The notes: generated by a model not told the origin, from the letters alone. 64,000 nucleotides of DNA from Ruthenibacterium lactatiformans (GCF_000949455.1 NZ_JXXK01000007.1:73965-137964), one strand, 5' to 3'; positions 48,225-57,229 are shown, counted from the first letter of the stretch. Program-made: numbers and translations.

Positions 48225-49535
48225 TTATTTGCTCAAAATCGGAGCCGCCTGTTCATCCACGCGCTGTGCAAACTCCTCCGGCGAGACGGCGCCGGCCCAC
48301 AGGGACTCGCATTCCTTCTGGAACATATTCTGGAACTCCGAGCCGTTCAGGTTCGTGGGATACGGCACGGCCGTCTCCAGGGCCTGTACGAAATACTTGT
48401 TGTACGGCGTTTTCGCCTCGAATTCCGTGGTATCCACCATCGTGGAGGCAGGCAGGCCGTAGTTCATATCCAAAGCGATCTGCTGGCCCTCCTTGCCGGA
48501 GAGGAACTCCACCACGCGCCAGGAAAGCTCGGGATTTCTGGCGGTCTTGGGAATGACCCAGGTGTTCACAAACGAGGACGTTTTGCTGACGCCGTCCACA
48601 TAGGGCATGGGCAGCACGGTATACTCAGTGCCGTTTGCGTCAAACGTAGAGGCGGTGGAAAGCGCGCCGATCTGCATGGCCACCTTATTGGCCATAAAGG
48701 GGGCGAACTCGCTGTCACCGAACTGCGCGGCCTGCGTGGCCGACGGACACACCTTGTAGGTATTGTACAGGTCATACATGAACTGAACGGCCTTCTGGGT
48801 GTTTTCGTCGGTGGAAAGCACGCTCGCCTTGCCGTCCTCACTGTACAGCTCACCGCCGAACGCCGCGATCATGGCGAAGGTCTGGTCGGTATAATTCTTC
48901 CAGTAATAACCCCACTGGGCGTCCGCGCCGCTGCCCTTGGTGAGCTGCTTGGCGATCTCGACGAACTCGTCCATCGTCCAGGTATCGGCCGGGATCTCGA
49001 TGCCGGCGTCTTCAAACATCTTGGTATTGAGATACATGACCTTCGGGGTAACGTCGCGGGCCGCGGCATACATGGTGCCGTTCACGGTCAGGGCGTCCTT
49101 CACCACGGGGTACAGAGCGTCCTTATACTCCTGGCTGGCCAAATCGTCCAGCGGAAGCAGCATACCGTTCAGCGCATAGCGGGGCACCTGGTCCATGGCC
49201 AGCATCATCACGTCGGGGATCTCGCCGCCGGCCAGCTTTGTGACCATTGTATCGGCGTATTTGCTGGGAATGGTAACGAATTCCAGCTTGATATCCGGAT
49301 TCGCCGCTTCAAAATCCTGCTGCATCTTCTGCAAATGTTCAAACTTCGTCACGTCCCACCAGGTATAGACCTTCAGTGTGGTGGGGTCGGCCGGGGCCGT
49401 GGGCTCGGAGCCGGAAGCCGGAGCGCTGCCGGACGCAGCGGGCGCCGAGGACGGCGCACCGCCGCAGGCGGCCAGCGAAAACACAAACGCCAGTGCAAGA
49501 ACAAGTGACAGAACTTTGCTAATTGACTTTTTCAT
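48225..49535 (-). CDS. Carbohydrate ABC transporter substrate-binding lipoprotein (family 1)
   Basis: A 436-residue extracellular lipoprotein. The signal peptide MKKSISKVLSLVLALAFVFS ends in lipobox LAAC with Cys24, followed by a Ser/Pro/Ala linker. The mature fold is typical of sugar-binding proteins (KVYTWWDVTKFEHLQKMQQDFEAANPDIKLEFV, PDVMMLAMDQVPRYALNGMLLPLDDL). The sugar is not identifiable. I start at ATG 49535 with GGAGG upstream. It is third in the GntR-controlled transporter operon, after two permeases; no ATPase gene is present. Confidence 0.92.
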   Translation of the reverse strand: MKKSISKVLSLVLALAFVFSLAACGGAPSSAPAASGSAPASGSEPTAPADPTTLKVYTWWDVTKFEHLQKMQQDFEAANPDIKLEFVTIPSKYADTMVTKLAGGEIPDVMMLAMDQVPRYALNGMLLPLDDLASQEYKDALYPVVKDALTVNGTMYAAARDVTPKVMYLNTKMFEDAGIEIPADTWTMDEFVEIAKQLTKGSGADAQWGYYWKNYTDQTFAMIAAFGGELYSEDGKASVLSTDENTQKAVQFMYDLYNTYKVCPSATQAAQFGDSEFAPFMANKVAMQIGALSTASTFDANGTEYTVLPMPYVDGVSKTSSFVNTWVIPKTARNPELSWRVVEFLSGKEGQQIALDMNYGLPASTMVDTTEFEAKTPYNKYFVQALETAVPYPTNLNGSEFQNMFQKECESLWAGAVSPEEFAQRVDEQAAPILSK

Positions 49536-49601
49536 GTTGATCCTCCATTGTATGATTTGATATGTCACGGCGCGGCGCGCCGTTCATTCCGAAAAGAGAC
49601 A

Positions 49602-50470
49602 TCATTTACCGCCAAAGCCCGAATTCATGGTAGAGGCCATGAACTGCTTTTGGAAGATGAGGAACACAATGACGATGGGCACGATGCTGAGGGACGCGCC
49701 CGCCAGAAGCACGGCCCAGTTGGGTTCCCACTCCTTCAGGTATTTCAGGCCCACGGTCAGCGTCAGCTTGTCGTAGTCGTTGATCACCAGCATCGGCCAC
49801 AGGAACGCGTTCCACACACTGCGGAACGACAGGATGGCCGTCGTGGCAATGGCCGGCTTCGCATTTGGCAGCACGATGCGGAAAAACACGCCCAGCCGCG
49901 TACAGCCGTCGATGATGGCGGCGTTTTCCAAGTCCTTGGGAATACTGAGGAAAAACTGGCGGAAGAAAAAAATGTTGAACGCATTGGCGCCCGTGAACAT
50001 ATTCGTCAGGAACAGCGCCGCATATGTATTGATGAGCTTCATATCCACAACGATCTTATAGTTGGGGATGAGGGTGACGTGGCTGGGGATCATCATCGTG
50101 GCGATGAACGCAAGAAACAAAATGTTCCTGCCGCGGAACTCCAGCCGCGTGAGCGCATATGCCGTGAGAGAGGCGACCGCGATCATACAAAGAGGCATCG
50201 CGACGGACAAAAACACCGAATTGACCGTAAACTTATCAAAGGGCAGCACCTGGAACAGGCGCTCGTAGTTCTCCATCGTGAACGGCCTGGGCCACAGGTC
50301 CAACGGATTACCGCCGTAAAGCTGCTCCGAGGATTTGAAAGAGGAGAGAGCAGCGACCAGACGAAAGGATAGATCATGATGACGCTGAGGGCGACCATGA
50401 AGATGTGGTATACGGTGTTGCCCACGGTCTTGCGCGCGGACATGCCAAGCTGCGGTTTTTTCATGCTCAT
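49602..50470 (-). pseudogene. Carbohydrate ABC transporter permease (MalG type), frameshifted near its N-terminus
   Basis: Read in two frames this is a full permease of about 288 residues. The N-terminal frame (50470 down to about 50346) gives the first membrane helix VYHIFMVALSVIMIYPFVWSLLS. The second frame resumes with SFKSSEQLYGGNPLDLWPRPFT and continues through the EAA loop (ENAAIIDGCTRLGVFFRIVLP) to FMASTMNSGFGGK. The break is in a TC dinucleotide run (about 50338-50346, minus strand CTCTCTCC) that is one TC unit too long. This could be a real mutation, slippage-based switching or an assembly error. The start at 50470 overlaps the upstream permease stop (ATGA); ATG 50464 is better spaced from GGGGGG. 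Confidence 0.8.
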
Positions 50471-51390
50471 TCACCCCCCTGTTCATGGCGGAAGCGGTAT
50501 TGGATCAGCGTCACCACCATGATAATGGCAAAGAATATCCACGCCAGCGCCGACGCATAGCCCATGTTGTAGTTGGTAAAGCCCTGCTCATAGATATAGT
50601 ACATGATGGTGCTGGTGGAGCCGAGCGGCCCGCCCTGCGTCATTACGAAAATGGATTCAAACATGTTGAACGCCTCGATCACCAGCAGGATGGCTACCAC
50701 AAACGTTGTATTGGAGAGCATCGGCACCGTAATGCGGATAAATTTCTGCCATCCTGTGGCGCCGTCCACATCCGCGGCTTCGTACAATGTCTCCGGGATG
50801 GTCTGCAGCCCGGCAAGGAACATCAGCATATAATAACCGCTCATCTGCCACACGCGCATGATAACGAGCGCGGGCTTGCTCCAGGCCGGGTCGCCCAGCC
50901 ACAGCGGCACATCATTCAGGCCGATGGCAGTGAGAATGTTGTTCAGGATGCCCATGTCCGGGTTGAAGATCCACAGCCACACCATGCTCACCGCGACGGT
51001 GGACGTGATGCTGGGCAGGAACAGAGCTACACGGTAGCCCTTTGTCAGCCTGCCCGCCTTTTTGTTGATGAGGATGGCCAGCAGCAGCGACACCACCAGC
51101 ACAATGGGCACCAGCGCAACAACAAAATAGAACGTATTGCCGAAATACGGGTAAAAGTACTGGTCGTCCGTGAACGCCTTGACGTAGTTCTGCAGGCCCA
51201 GCCAGTTCGGCTTGCTGAGCAGGTTGTAATCGGTGAAGGATAAGTACAGCGAATACAGGATAGAACCGAAGGTGAAAATGCTGAACCCGATGAGCGCCGG
51301 TGAGACAAACAGCCAGCCCGTGCAGGCCTCGCGCCGTTTCAGGTTGAACCTGCGCCGTCCGCCGCGCTCTGATCTACTTTTTTCCGTCAT
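50467..51390 (-). CDS. Carbohydrate ABC transporter permease (MalF/UgpA type)
   Basis: A 307-residue membrane subunit with about six helices. The first is GWLFVSPALIGFSIFTFGSILYSLYLSF; the EAA loop is YEAADVDGATGWQKFIRITVPML; then MTQGGPLGSTSTIMYYIYEQGF, the usual signature of UgpA/LacF-type permeases. I start at ATG 51390 with GAGGTTC upstream rather than at the frame's first start (51429). It is the first gene of the operon, directly behind the GntR operator. Confidence 0.92.
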   Translation of the reverse strand: MTEKSRSERGGRRRFNLKRREACTGWLFVSPALIGFSIFTFGSILYSLYLSFTDYNLLSKPNWLGLQNYVKAFTDDQYFYPYFGNTFYFVVALVPIVLVVSLLLAILINKKAGRLTKGYRVALFLPSITSTVAVSMVWLWIFNPDMGILNNILTAIGLNDVPLWLGDPAWSKPALVIMRVWQMSGYYMLMFLAGLQTIPETLYEAADVDGATGWQKFIRITVPMLSNTTFVVAILLVIEAFNMFESIFVMTQGGPLGSTSTIMYYIYEQGFTNYNMGYASALAWIFFAIIMVVTLIQYRFRHEQGGE

Positions 51391-51442
51391 GAACCTCTGC
51401 CTTTCCTCATTTGATTTAAGCTGCAACAAGACAAGTTGTCAT

Positions 51443-51456
51443 ATTGTTATAACAAT
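51443..51456. promoter_or_regulatory. GntR operator upstream of the glycan ABC operon
   Basis: Perfect 14-bp palindrome ATTGTTATAACAAT. Its core TTGTTATAACAA (51444-51455) matches the site upstream of the gntR gene (52312-52323) at 11 of 12 bases. It lies in the spacer of a possible minus-strand promoter (TTGAAC, 16 bp, TATGAC). Confidence 0.75.
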
Positions 51457-51518
51457 ACCGTTCAAAAAATTTTTCGCGGGCGCAGCCCAGCCGCAGGCGG
51501 GGCAGGCCCAGCGAAAGT

Positions 51519-52229
51519 TTACTTTTCCAGAGTGACGTTAAAGATATATTTATCCCCTCGGTAAATGGAATCCACATATTCAAAGGGCGCGCCGTCCATA
51601 CCGTACGTAGTGCGGGAGATGCACAGCACCGGCATTCCTGTTTTGATTTTCAGCAGCTTCGCATCATGGGAGCTGGCCGCTCCGGCCTGGATACTCTGCA
51701 CTGCCTTGCTGCATTCGCAGCCGTATTGCTCCTTGAGCAGTGCGTACAAAGATTTGCTCAGATCCTGCGTTTCAATGCCCGCGAAACGGTAAAAAGGCAT
51801 ATGGACCTTCTCCACAGCCATGGGGACGCCGTCCGCGCAGCGGATGCGCGTTAGGAAATAGATCTTCTGGGTGACGTCGATGTTCAGCGCCTTTGCCACC
51901 GCCTCCGTGGGCAGCATCAGGCTCTGTTCCACAAGGATGGTGGACGGCTCCAGCCCCAGACTGCGCATCTCGTCGCTGAAGCCGATCAGGTGATTGAGCT
52001 GCATTCCCGCCTTCTTGGATGCGACAAAGCTGCCCTTTCCCTGCACTTTGTAAATATATCCCGCCTGTGCCAGGCCGTCCAAAGCCTGGCGCACCGTGAT
52101 GCGGCTCACGCTGAACAGCGCGCCGATGGCCTCTTCCGTGGGCATCTGCTGCCCCTCCGACAGCTTGCCCGCGTCGATCATTCCCTGATAATAATTGATA
52201 ATCTGCAAGTACCTGGGTACCGCTTTCAC
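51519..52229 (-). CDS. GntR-family regulator with UTRA domain
   Basis: A 236-residue regulator of the HutC/FarR group. The winged helix is MPTEEAIGALFSVSRITVRQALDGLAQAGYIYKVQGKGSFVA, and the UTRA ligand-binding domain (about residues 85-230) contains FLTRIRCADGVPMAVEKVHMPF and DGAPFEYVDSIYRGDKYIF. UTRA regulators sense sugar phosphates or related small molecules. I start at GTG 52229, with GAGG eight bases upstream; the open frame to 52280 is upstream of this site. It precedes the glycan ABC operon on the same strand, and two matching palindromes mark its probable operators. Confidence 0.88.
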   Translation of the reverse strand: MKAVPRYLQIINYYQGMIDAGKLSEGQQMPTEEAIGALFSVSRITVRQALDGLAQAGYIYKVQGKGSFVASKKAGMQLNHLIGFSDEMRSLGLEPSTILVEQSLMLPTEAVAKALNIDVTQKIYFLTRIRCADGVPMAVEKVHMPFYRFAGIETQDLSKSLYALLKEQYGCECSKAVQSIQAGAASSHDAKLLKIKTGMPVLCISRTTYGMDGAPFEYVDSIYRGDKYIFNVTLEK

Positions 52230-52311
52230 CAAAGGCACCTCTTTCCCTCCCGGCAGGCATTCCGCCGCCGGGCGCTGCAAGGCCGCCTGTAGGATGTTGT
52301 TGGCCGCCTTG

Positions 52312-52323
52312 TTGTTATGACAA
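52312..52323. promoter_or_regulatory. GntR operator upstream of the gntR gene
   Basis: TTGTTATGACAA, near-palindromic and almost identical to the operator before the ABC operon, indicating self-control. Confidence 0.65.
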
Positions 52324-52442
52324 CATAATAATCCTTTTCCAGTCTTCCGTCAACCATTTTTTCAGCTTTCTCCATCTTATCCAAACTTTGCGCGCAAGAA
52401 TCGGCATTTTACACAGCCGCGGCGTCCTTTCCTGCATCCGCA

Positions 52443-54001
52443 TCACACGGACGAATCCCTCTCCCCCGCCTTCTTCCGGGTGCGCCTGACGATAAAGTCT
52501 CCCGGCCCGGCGCAGCCTGTAAGCCAGATGAACAGCGCGTAAATAACGCTGGTGAATACCGCTCCCAAAACAGCCCAGGCCAGAAGCGGCAGGCCCAGCC
52601 GCTGCGTCAGCGGCTGCAGCACGAACCGGCACGCCGCGCCCGCGCACAAAAACGAGAACACCGGTTTTATCACCCAACGCAGCCATTGCACACGCAGCCC
52701 TGTAACATGCAGCAGGCGGTGCAGGTTCAGCAGGCTCGTCAGCAAATTGCTCACCAGCATCACAAACAAAAAGCCCTGCATGCCGAAGCGCGGCAGCAGC
52801 AGGTAGATCAACGCGATGCGCACAACCGAATCCAGCGCCGTATAACGAAAGGAGGAGAGCTGCTCCCCCAGCCCTTTCAGGATGCCGTCCACCATGCTCT
52901 CCATATACATAAAGGGCATCAGCGGCCCCAGTATCGACAGATAAAAACCGATCTCCTCGCTCTGGTACAGCACCAGGCCGATCTCCTTTGCAAACTGGGT
53001 GAACAGGCCGCCGGCCAGAAACGAAAGCACCAGCGTGATGAGCATGACACGGTTGACCAGATGTTCCAGCGCCGCGCGCCTGTTCTGCACATGCGCCTCG
53101 GTGATCTCCGGCAGCAGCAGCGTAGAAAGCGTGGCCAGAAATGAAAACGGAAAAAAATCACCGGCATGGCCATGCCTTTCAGCGCGCCGTACTGGCTGAG
53201 CGCTGTTTCGCGGCTGAGCGTATACAGCGCAAGGCAGCCGGGCACCATTACATTTTCAACGGTGCGCAGCACGCTCGTCATATACTGGTTCGCAGCAATG
53301 GGCGCTATGATATCCCACAGCTGCCGTCCCAGCCCCTGCACCGGACGCTTTGCGTTACGGGGCACGTCCCTCAGCTCACGCCGGTAGCACCATTCCATAT
53401 ATACCCAGCTCGCAGCCTCGCTGACCGTATTGCCCACGACCACGGCCGCGCAGGCCGTTCCGATGCCCTGCGGTACGGCAGAATCAATGAGCAGCGCCAC
53501 CACGCCGATGCGCACGACCTGCTCGAAGATCTGCGCGCGGGAATTCGGCCCCACCTTGCGCCGCGCCATGAAAAACCCCCGCAGACATGCCGAAACCGCC
53601 ATAAACGGCAAACTGGGCGCCAAAATGCGCAGCGAGAGCGCGGCCCGCGCATCCTCCAGCCACCAGTCCGCTGCAAGCCCCGCTCCAGTGAACAGCAGCG
53701 CGGCCGCAGCCGCGCCAAGCCCAAGCCCCAGCGCCAGTGTGCGGCGCATGGCTGCGCGCACATTGGCGGGGTCGTCGGTGGCCAGCAGTTCCGCCGAAAG
53801 ACGCGTGGCCGCCACCGAAAGCCCCGCCGTAGCCAGGGTGACGGCCATTGTGTAGACCGTGTAGATCAACTGGTACAGGCCCATGCCCTCGGCGCCGATA
53901 CGCGCCGCGATATAAATGCGGAAGAACATGCCTGCGGCACGCAGCAGCAGGCCTGTTCCCGTCAGAATGGCCGCGTTTTTCAAATAGCTTTGGCGCGCCA
54001 T
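52443..54001 (-). pseudogene. Oligosaccharide flippase of the SpoVB/MATE group, frameshifted at a T7 tract
   Basis: Two frames together give a polysaccharide flippase of about 519 residues, a normal length. Frame 1 begins MARQSYLKNAAILTGTGLLLRAAGMFFRIYI and runs to GALKGMAMPVIFF. Frame 2 continues with PFSFLATLSTLLLPEITEAHVQNRRAALEHL and the remaining helices to the stop at 52443. The break is at 53151-53157 (T7 on the coding strand), which reads as a T-TTT-TTC slippery heptamer in the zero frame, so a -1 shift restores the protein. A missing T (mutation or assembly error) is equally possible. Likely cargo: a lipid-linked cell-wall or surface saccharide. ATG 54001 is the start. Confidence 0.8.
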
Positions 54002-54066
54002 GCGTCCACGCCCCTTTCCCTTTTTTATGTATACGGACCCGGACGGGAAAGTATGTGCGGCGCGTA

Positions 54067-54096
54067 TTGCCTTTTTGCCGGGACATCCTGTATACT
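54067..54096 (+). promoter_or_regulatory. Promoter of the DUF1622-punA operon
   Basis: -35 TTGCCT (54067-54072), 18-bp spacer, -10 TATACT (54091-54096). Confidence 0.6.
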
Positions 54097-54127
54097 GGTA
54101 GACAGGAATTTGGAAAGGAGACGCAAC

Positions 54128-54469
54128 ATGGACTTGGAACATTTGATCGAGCTCATCCTGCCGCCCATCATCGGCGTGCTGGAGATGATGGGCATTTTTG
54201 TGGTGGCAGTGTCGGCAGTGCGGGCCTTTGCGGAATATCTGGGCAATACCTTTCTGCACCGGCATTACGCGCTGCAGTTCGAGCTTGCCGACGGCCTTGC
54301 CACCGGGCTGGAATTTAAAATGGCCGCCGAGATCTTAAAGACCGTTCTGGTACGGGAGATGAGCGAGCTGCTCATTCTGGGCGCGGTCATCATCCTGCGC
54401 GCGCTGCTCAGCCTGCTGATTCACTTCGAGCTGAAAAGCAGCCAGACGCGAACGGAGGAAAAGCCTTGA
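54128..54469 (+). CDS. DUF1622 family membrane protein
   Basis: A 113-residue protein with two to three hydrophobic helices. The DUF1622 pattern is GIFVVAVSAVRAFAEYL in the first half and LATGLEFKMAAEILKTVLVREMSELLILGAVIILRALLSLLIHFEL in the second. The function is unknown. AAAGGAG precedes ATG 54128, and the stop codon overlaps the TTG start of punA, so the two are translated together. A far longer open frame upstream (from 53141) is antisense to the flippase and not real. Confidence 0.85.
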   Translation: MDLEHLIELILPPIIGVLEMMGIFVVAVSAVRAFAEYLGNTFLHRHYALQFELADGLATGLEFKMAAEILKTVLVREMSELLILGAVIILRALLSLLIHFELKSSQTRTEEKP

Positions 54470-55278
54470 AGGAAATGATCCAAAACGCGGTAGATGCCAT
54501 CCGCGCCGTGGCCGGCGCACGCCCGTCGGTGGGCCTGATCCTGGGCAGCGGGCTGGGCGGTCTGGCCGATGTGCTGGAGGATGCGTCTTTTGTGGAATAC
54601 GCCTCCATTCCCGGCTTTCCCGTTTCCACCGCGCCGGGGCACGCGGGACGTTTTGTGCTGGGCCGTCTGGCCGGGCACGGCGTCGTGTGCATGCAGGGGC
54701 GTTTTCATTTTTATGAGGGACATCCCATGTCCCACATCGCCGCGCCCGTCCGTGTGATGAAAGCGCTGGGTGTGGAAACGCTGCTGGTGACAAATGCCTG
54801 CGGCGGCGTGAACCTCGATTTCCAGGTGGGCGACCTGATGGTCATTGACGACCACATCAATTTTATGGGCGCCAACCCGCTCACCGGCCCCAACGATGCG
54901 GGCTTCGGCCCGCGCTTCTGTGATATGACCTACGCCTATACGCCCGCTCTGCGCCGTCTGGCAGACGAGGTGGCCGCCGCGCAGGGCGTTGCACTGCGCC
55001 ACGGAGTATATCTGGGCTATATGGGCCCCAGCTACGAAACTCCGGCGGAGATCCGTGCGTTCCGCGTGCTGGGCGCGGACGCCGTGGGAATGTCCACGGT
55101 GCCGGAGGTCATCGTCGCCAGCCACTGCGGGCTGCCTGTGCTGGCCATCAGCCTCGTCACCAATATGGCCGCGGGCGTGCTGGAAAAGAAGCTGGACGAA
55201 AACGAGGTCATCGAGACGGCCGCTACCCGCGCAAAGGTGCTGGAGCGCCTGGTCACGGGAATCGTGGAGCGCCTGTGA
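54466..55278 (+). CDS. punA: Purine-nucleoside phosphorylase (trimeric type, PNP I)
   Basis: Releases purine bases from inosine and guanosine with phosphate. The 270 residues carry VGLILGSGLGGLADVL (phosphate loop), GFPVSTAPGHAGRFVLG, QGRFHFYEGHPM, TNACGGVNLDFQVGDLMVI and VGMSTVPEVIVASHCGLPVLAISLVTNMAAG. These are all hallmarks of the low-molecular-mass trimeric family. The start is TTG 54466, with GGAGG seven bases upstream; ATG 54475 lacks spacing. It overlaps the DUF1622 stop. Confidence 0.95.
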   Translation: MKEMIQNAVDAIRAVAGARPSVGLILGSGLGGLADVLEDASFVEYASIPGFPVSTAPGHAGRFVLGRLAGHGVVCMQGRFHFYEGHPMSHIAAPVRVMKALGVETLLVTNACGGVNLDFQVGDLMVIDDHINFMGANPLTGPNDAGFGPRFCDMTYAYTPALRRLADEVAAAQGVALRHGVYLGYMGPSYETPAEIRAFRVLGADAVGMSTVPEVIVASHCGLPVLAISLVTNMAAGVLEKKLDENEVIETAATRAKVLERLVTGIVERL

Positions 55279-55378
55279 GCCGCCCGGAGCAAAACGGCAT
55301 GCGGAGCTGCTCCCGACGCCTCGCGGTCCGCTCCCTCAAAGCCGTTAATCCAAACCGCAAAACGGCCCGGGCGCACAT

Positions 55379-55418
55379 AAAAAGGCTTTGCCGCTCACTG
55401 CGCGGCAAAGCCTTTTTT
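55379..55418. terminator. Terminator of punA overlapping the end of the HD gene
   Basis: 16-bp inverted repeat (55379-55394 / 55402-55417) with A and T flanks. The right arm encodes the last residues (KKGFAAQ) of the convergent HD gene, so one sequence serves as code and terminator. Confidence 0.85.
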
Positions 55419-55940
55419 CAAATCAGCCGTCAGCTCCTGGTATTCCATCAGCTCCATCACGGGCTTGTGGAACGTCTCCATCAGGCTGCAGTATTTGTCG
55501 AACATCACAATCACATACGCCTCGCGGTATTTGGGCGGTGTGACCGTCAGCGGCCACATATGCCGCAGGATGATATTCTTTTCCCTGTCCGTAAGGCTGA
55601 ACAGACGCTGGGCGTTCTCCAGCGCGCGCCGCGGATGTGTCAGCCCGTGAAAATAATTGCCCGTTTCCTTTGCGTGGAAGTGCCAGTCGTACAGAAAAAG
55701 GTCGTGCAGCAGCCCGGCGCGGGCGGCGGCGCGGGCCTGCCATCCATGGTCCCTGCAATACAGGTAGCTGAGATACGAAACATTGATGCTGTGGCGCAGG
55801 CACGAGGTCTCGCCGTGCTGGGTGTACGCCTCCATGGAACGCACCAGCGGATGTTCCAGAATATCCTGTACCAGAGCCAGGTATTCCGGATCTCTGGGTA
55901 CCGTGATGGAGCACACGGTTTCCTTGCTGCGGTAGATCAT
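55395..55940 (-). CDS. HD-domain phosphohydrolase
   Basis: A 181-residue HD protein. The metal ligands are His in CLRHSINVSYLSY, the HD pair in AGLLHDLFLYDWH, His in NIILRHMWPLT and Asp in VIVMFDKYCSLMET. FHGLTHPRRALENAQ lies between them. Such proteins usually hydrolyse phosphate monoesters of nucleotides, but the substrate is not known. ATG 55940 has a spaced AAAGGGG upstream. The 3' end lies inside the punA terminator. It follows the CmpB-like gene after 42 bases. Confidence 0.88.
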   Translation of the reverse strand: MIYRSKETVCSITVPRDPEYLALVQDILEHPLVRSMEAYTQHGETSCLRHSINVSYLSYLYCRDHGWQARAAARAGLLHDLFLYDWHFHAKETGNYFHGLTHPRRALENAQRLFSLTDREKNIILRHMWPLTVTPPKYREAYVIVMFDKYCSLMETFHKPVMELMEYQELTADLKKGFAAQ

Positions 55941-55982
55941 TTCTAAAAAATCCCCTTTGTGTGAAGGTCGGCGCCGCGCTTT

Positions 55983-56573
55983 TCAGCGGGCGGCGCGGCC
56001 GGGCACGGGCTCGGCCTCTGTGGAAGTATGCGCATTCTGATACGCCTGATACGCGCTGACGGCAAAATCCACCGCATAGGCGCATACCAGCAGAAATGCG
56101 GCCGCCAAACCGACACGGTCCGGAATGAGCAGGACAGCGCGGAACACCAGCCGGTGCAGAAACGCAAACAGCAGAAGGGCGATGAACCCCCAGCCCAGCG
56201 TGCTTTCCAGGCACAGAATCCCCTTATAATTGAACGGCTTATTGGTGTAATCCCACCAGAAGGTGCCGAACAGGCGCAGCATCAGCCGCGCGGTGAGGTA
56301 TTCGAACAGCGTTGCCAAAACGGCGCCCACAAGATAGAGCAACACATAATTGCCGGAGAACGGACGCAGCAGCGCAAAGCCGAGCATTGCGCCGAAGCCG
56401 TAGATGATACAGAACGGCAGATGCGCAAAGCCGCGGTTCTCCCACCGGCCCTTCTCCCGGCGTATGACGATGCACTCCATCACCCAGCCCAAAAAGCTGT
56501 AAAGGAAGAATGCGTTGATCAGCACATGGGGCGCCACAGGTGCGGTATAAAAAATCGTACCCACGTTGTCCAT
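55983..56573 (-). CDS. Putative ABC transporter permease of the CmpB family (PF06541)
   Basis: A 196-residue membrane protein with five to six helices. The family signature is LINAFFLYSFLGWVMECIVI, then WENRGFAHLPFCIIYGFGAMLGFALL and FGTFWWDYTNKPFNYKGILCLESTLGWGFIALLL. These proteins are named as permeases but no transport role is proven. I start at ATG 56573; the frame is open to 56669 only because it runs into the repeat array. The start is 40-odd bases downstream of repeat array 3, which is on the same strand. Confidence 0.82.
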   Translation of the reverse strand: MDNVGTIFYTAPVAPHVLINAFFLYSFLGWVMECIVIRREKGRWENRGFAHLPFCIIYGFGAMLGFALLRPFSGNYVLLYLVGAVLATLFEYLTARLMLRLFGTFWWDYTNKPFNYKGILCLESTLGWGFIALLLFAFLHRLVFRAVLLIPDRVGLAAAFLLVCAYAVDFAVSAYQAYQNAHTSTEAEPVPGRAAR

Positions 56574-56610
56574 CCTTTCTGTTTTGCGGCATGTGGCCGC
56601 GATCGCTAAT

Positions 56611-57141
56611 ATTACATCATGCCGCCGCAAAGCGGCCGCAACAAAACCGCGCCTGCTGCGGTTTTGCATGGTTCAATGCTCTCCAGCCCATGCGCGAAAG
56701 CGCAACAGCGCACGAAGTGCGCGTGGCCGCGCAAGCGGCGGGCGTGAGGTTATTGTACCATATTTCTAAGCTCGCACTTCGCGTACCGCTCGTGCTCACT
56801 AAGAAACATGGTATCTATGCCGCTAAGCTCATGCTTCGCCTGCGGCTCGCATTTGCTAACCGGACATATTATACCATGATGCCGATGCCGCGAAGCGGCC
56901 TCAACAAAACCGCATTCACTGCGGTTTTGCATGGTTCAATGCTCTCAAGCCCATGCGCGAAAGCGCAACAGCGCACGAAGTGCGCGCAGCCGCGCAAGCG
57001 GCGGGCCTGAGGTTATTATACTATATTTCTAAGCTCGCACTTCGCGTACCGCTCGTACTCATTAAGAAACATGGTATCTATGCCGCTAAACTCATGCTTC
57101 GCCTGCGGCTCGCATTCGCTAACCGGACATATTATACCGTA
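56611..57141 (-). repeat. Structured repeat array 3: alternating B-A-B-A units, inverted
   Basis: Reading the minus strand, TATAAT or TACAAT boxes lie at 57131-57136 (B), 57015-57020 (A), 56868-56873 (B) and 56752-56757 (A). B units are 116 bp in both copies and A units 141 bp (147 in one copy through a six-base GCCGAT duplication). The A units keep the three-hairpin cloverleaf and the following CAAAACCGC/GCGGTTTTG hairpin. The B unit ends in a long imperfect hairpin (arms 56757-56777 and 56792-56812) whose second arm runs into the next unit's box. The B unit of array 1 (27037-27157) is the same element on the opposite strand. Confidence 0.9.
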
Positions 57142-57172
57142 TATTTCCCTGTCCCGCAACCAAAGCCACGGC

Positions 57173-57201
57173 TTGACACCCTCTTTGCGCGAACCTATAA
57201 T
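57173..57201 (+). promoter_or_regulatory. Consensus promoter of mrp-mscL
   Basis: -35 TTGACA (57173-57178), 17-bp spacer, -10 TATAAT (57196-57201), just outside repeat array 3. Confidence 0.92.
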
Positions 57202-57229
57202 GAAGGTACCACCCGGAAGGAGAATGACA

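Noticed and set aside
56540..57010. Plus-strand open frame of 156 residues across array 3
   Set aside because: Same cause: repeat units without a stop, no ribosome binding site, and overlap with the start of the CmpB-like gene.
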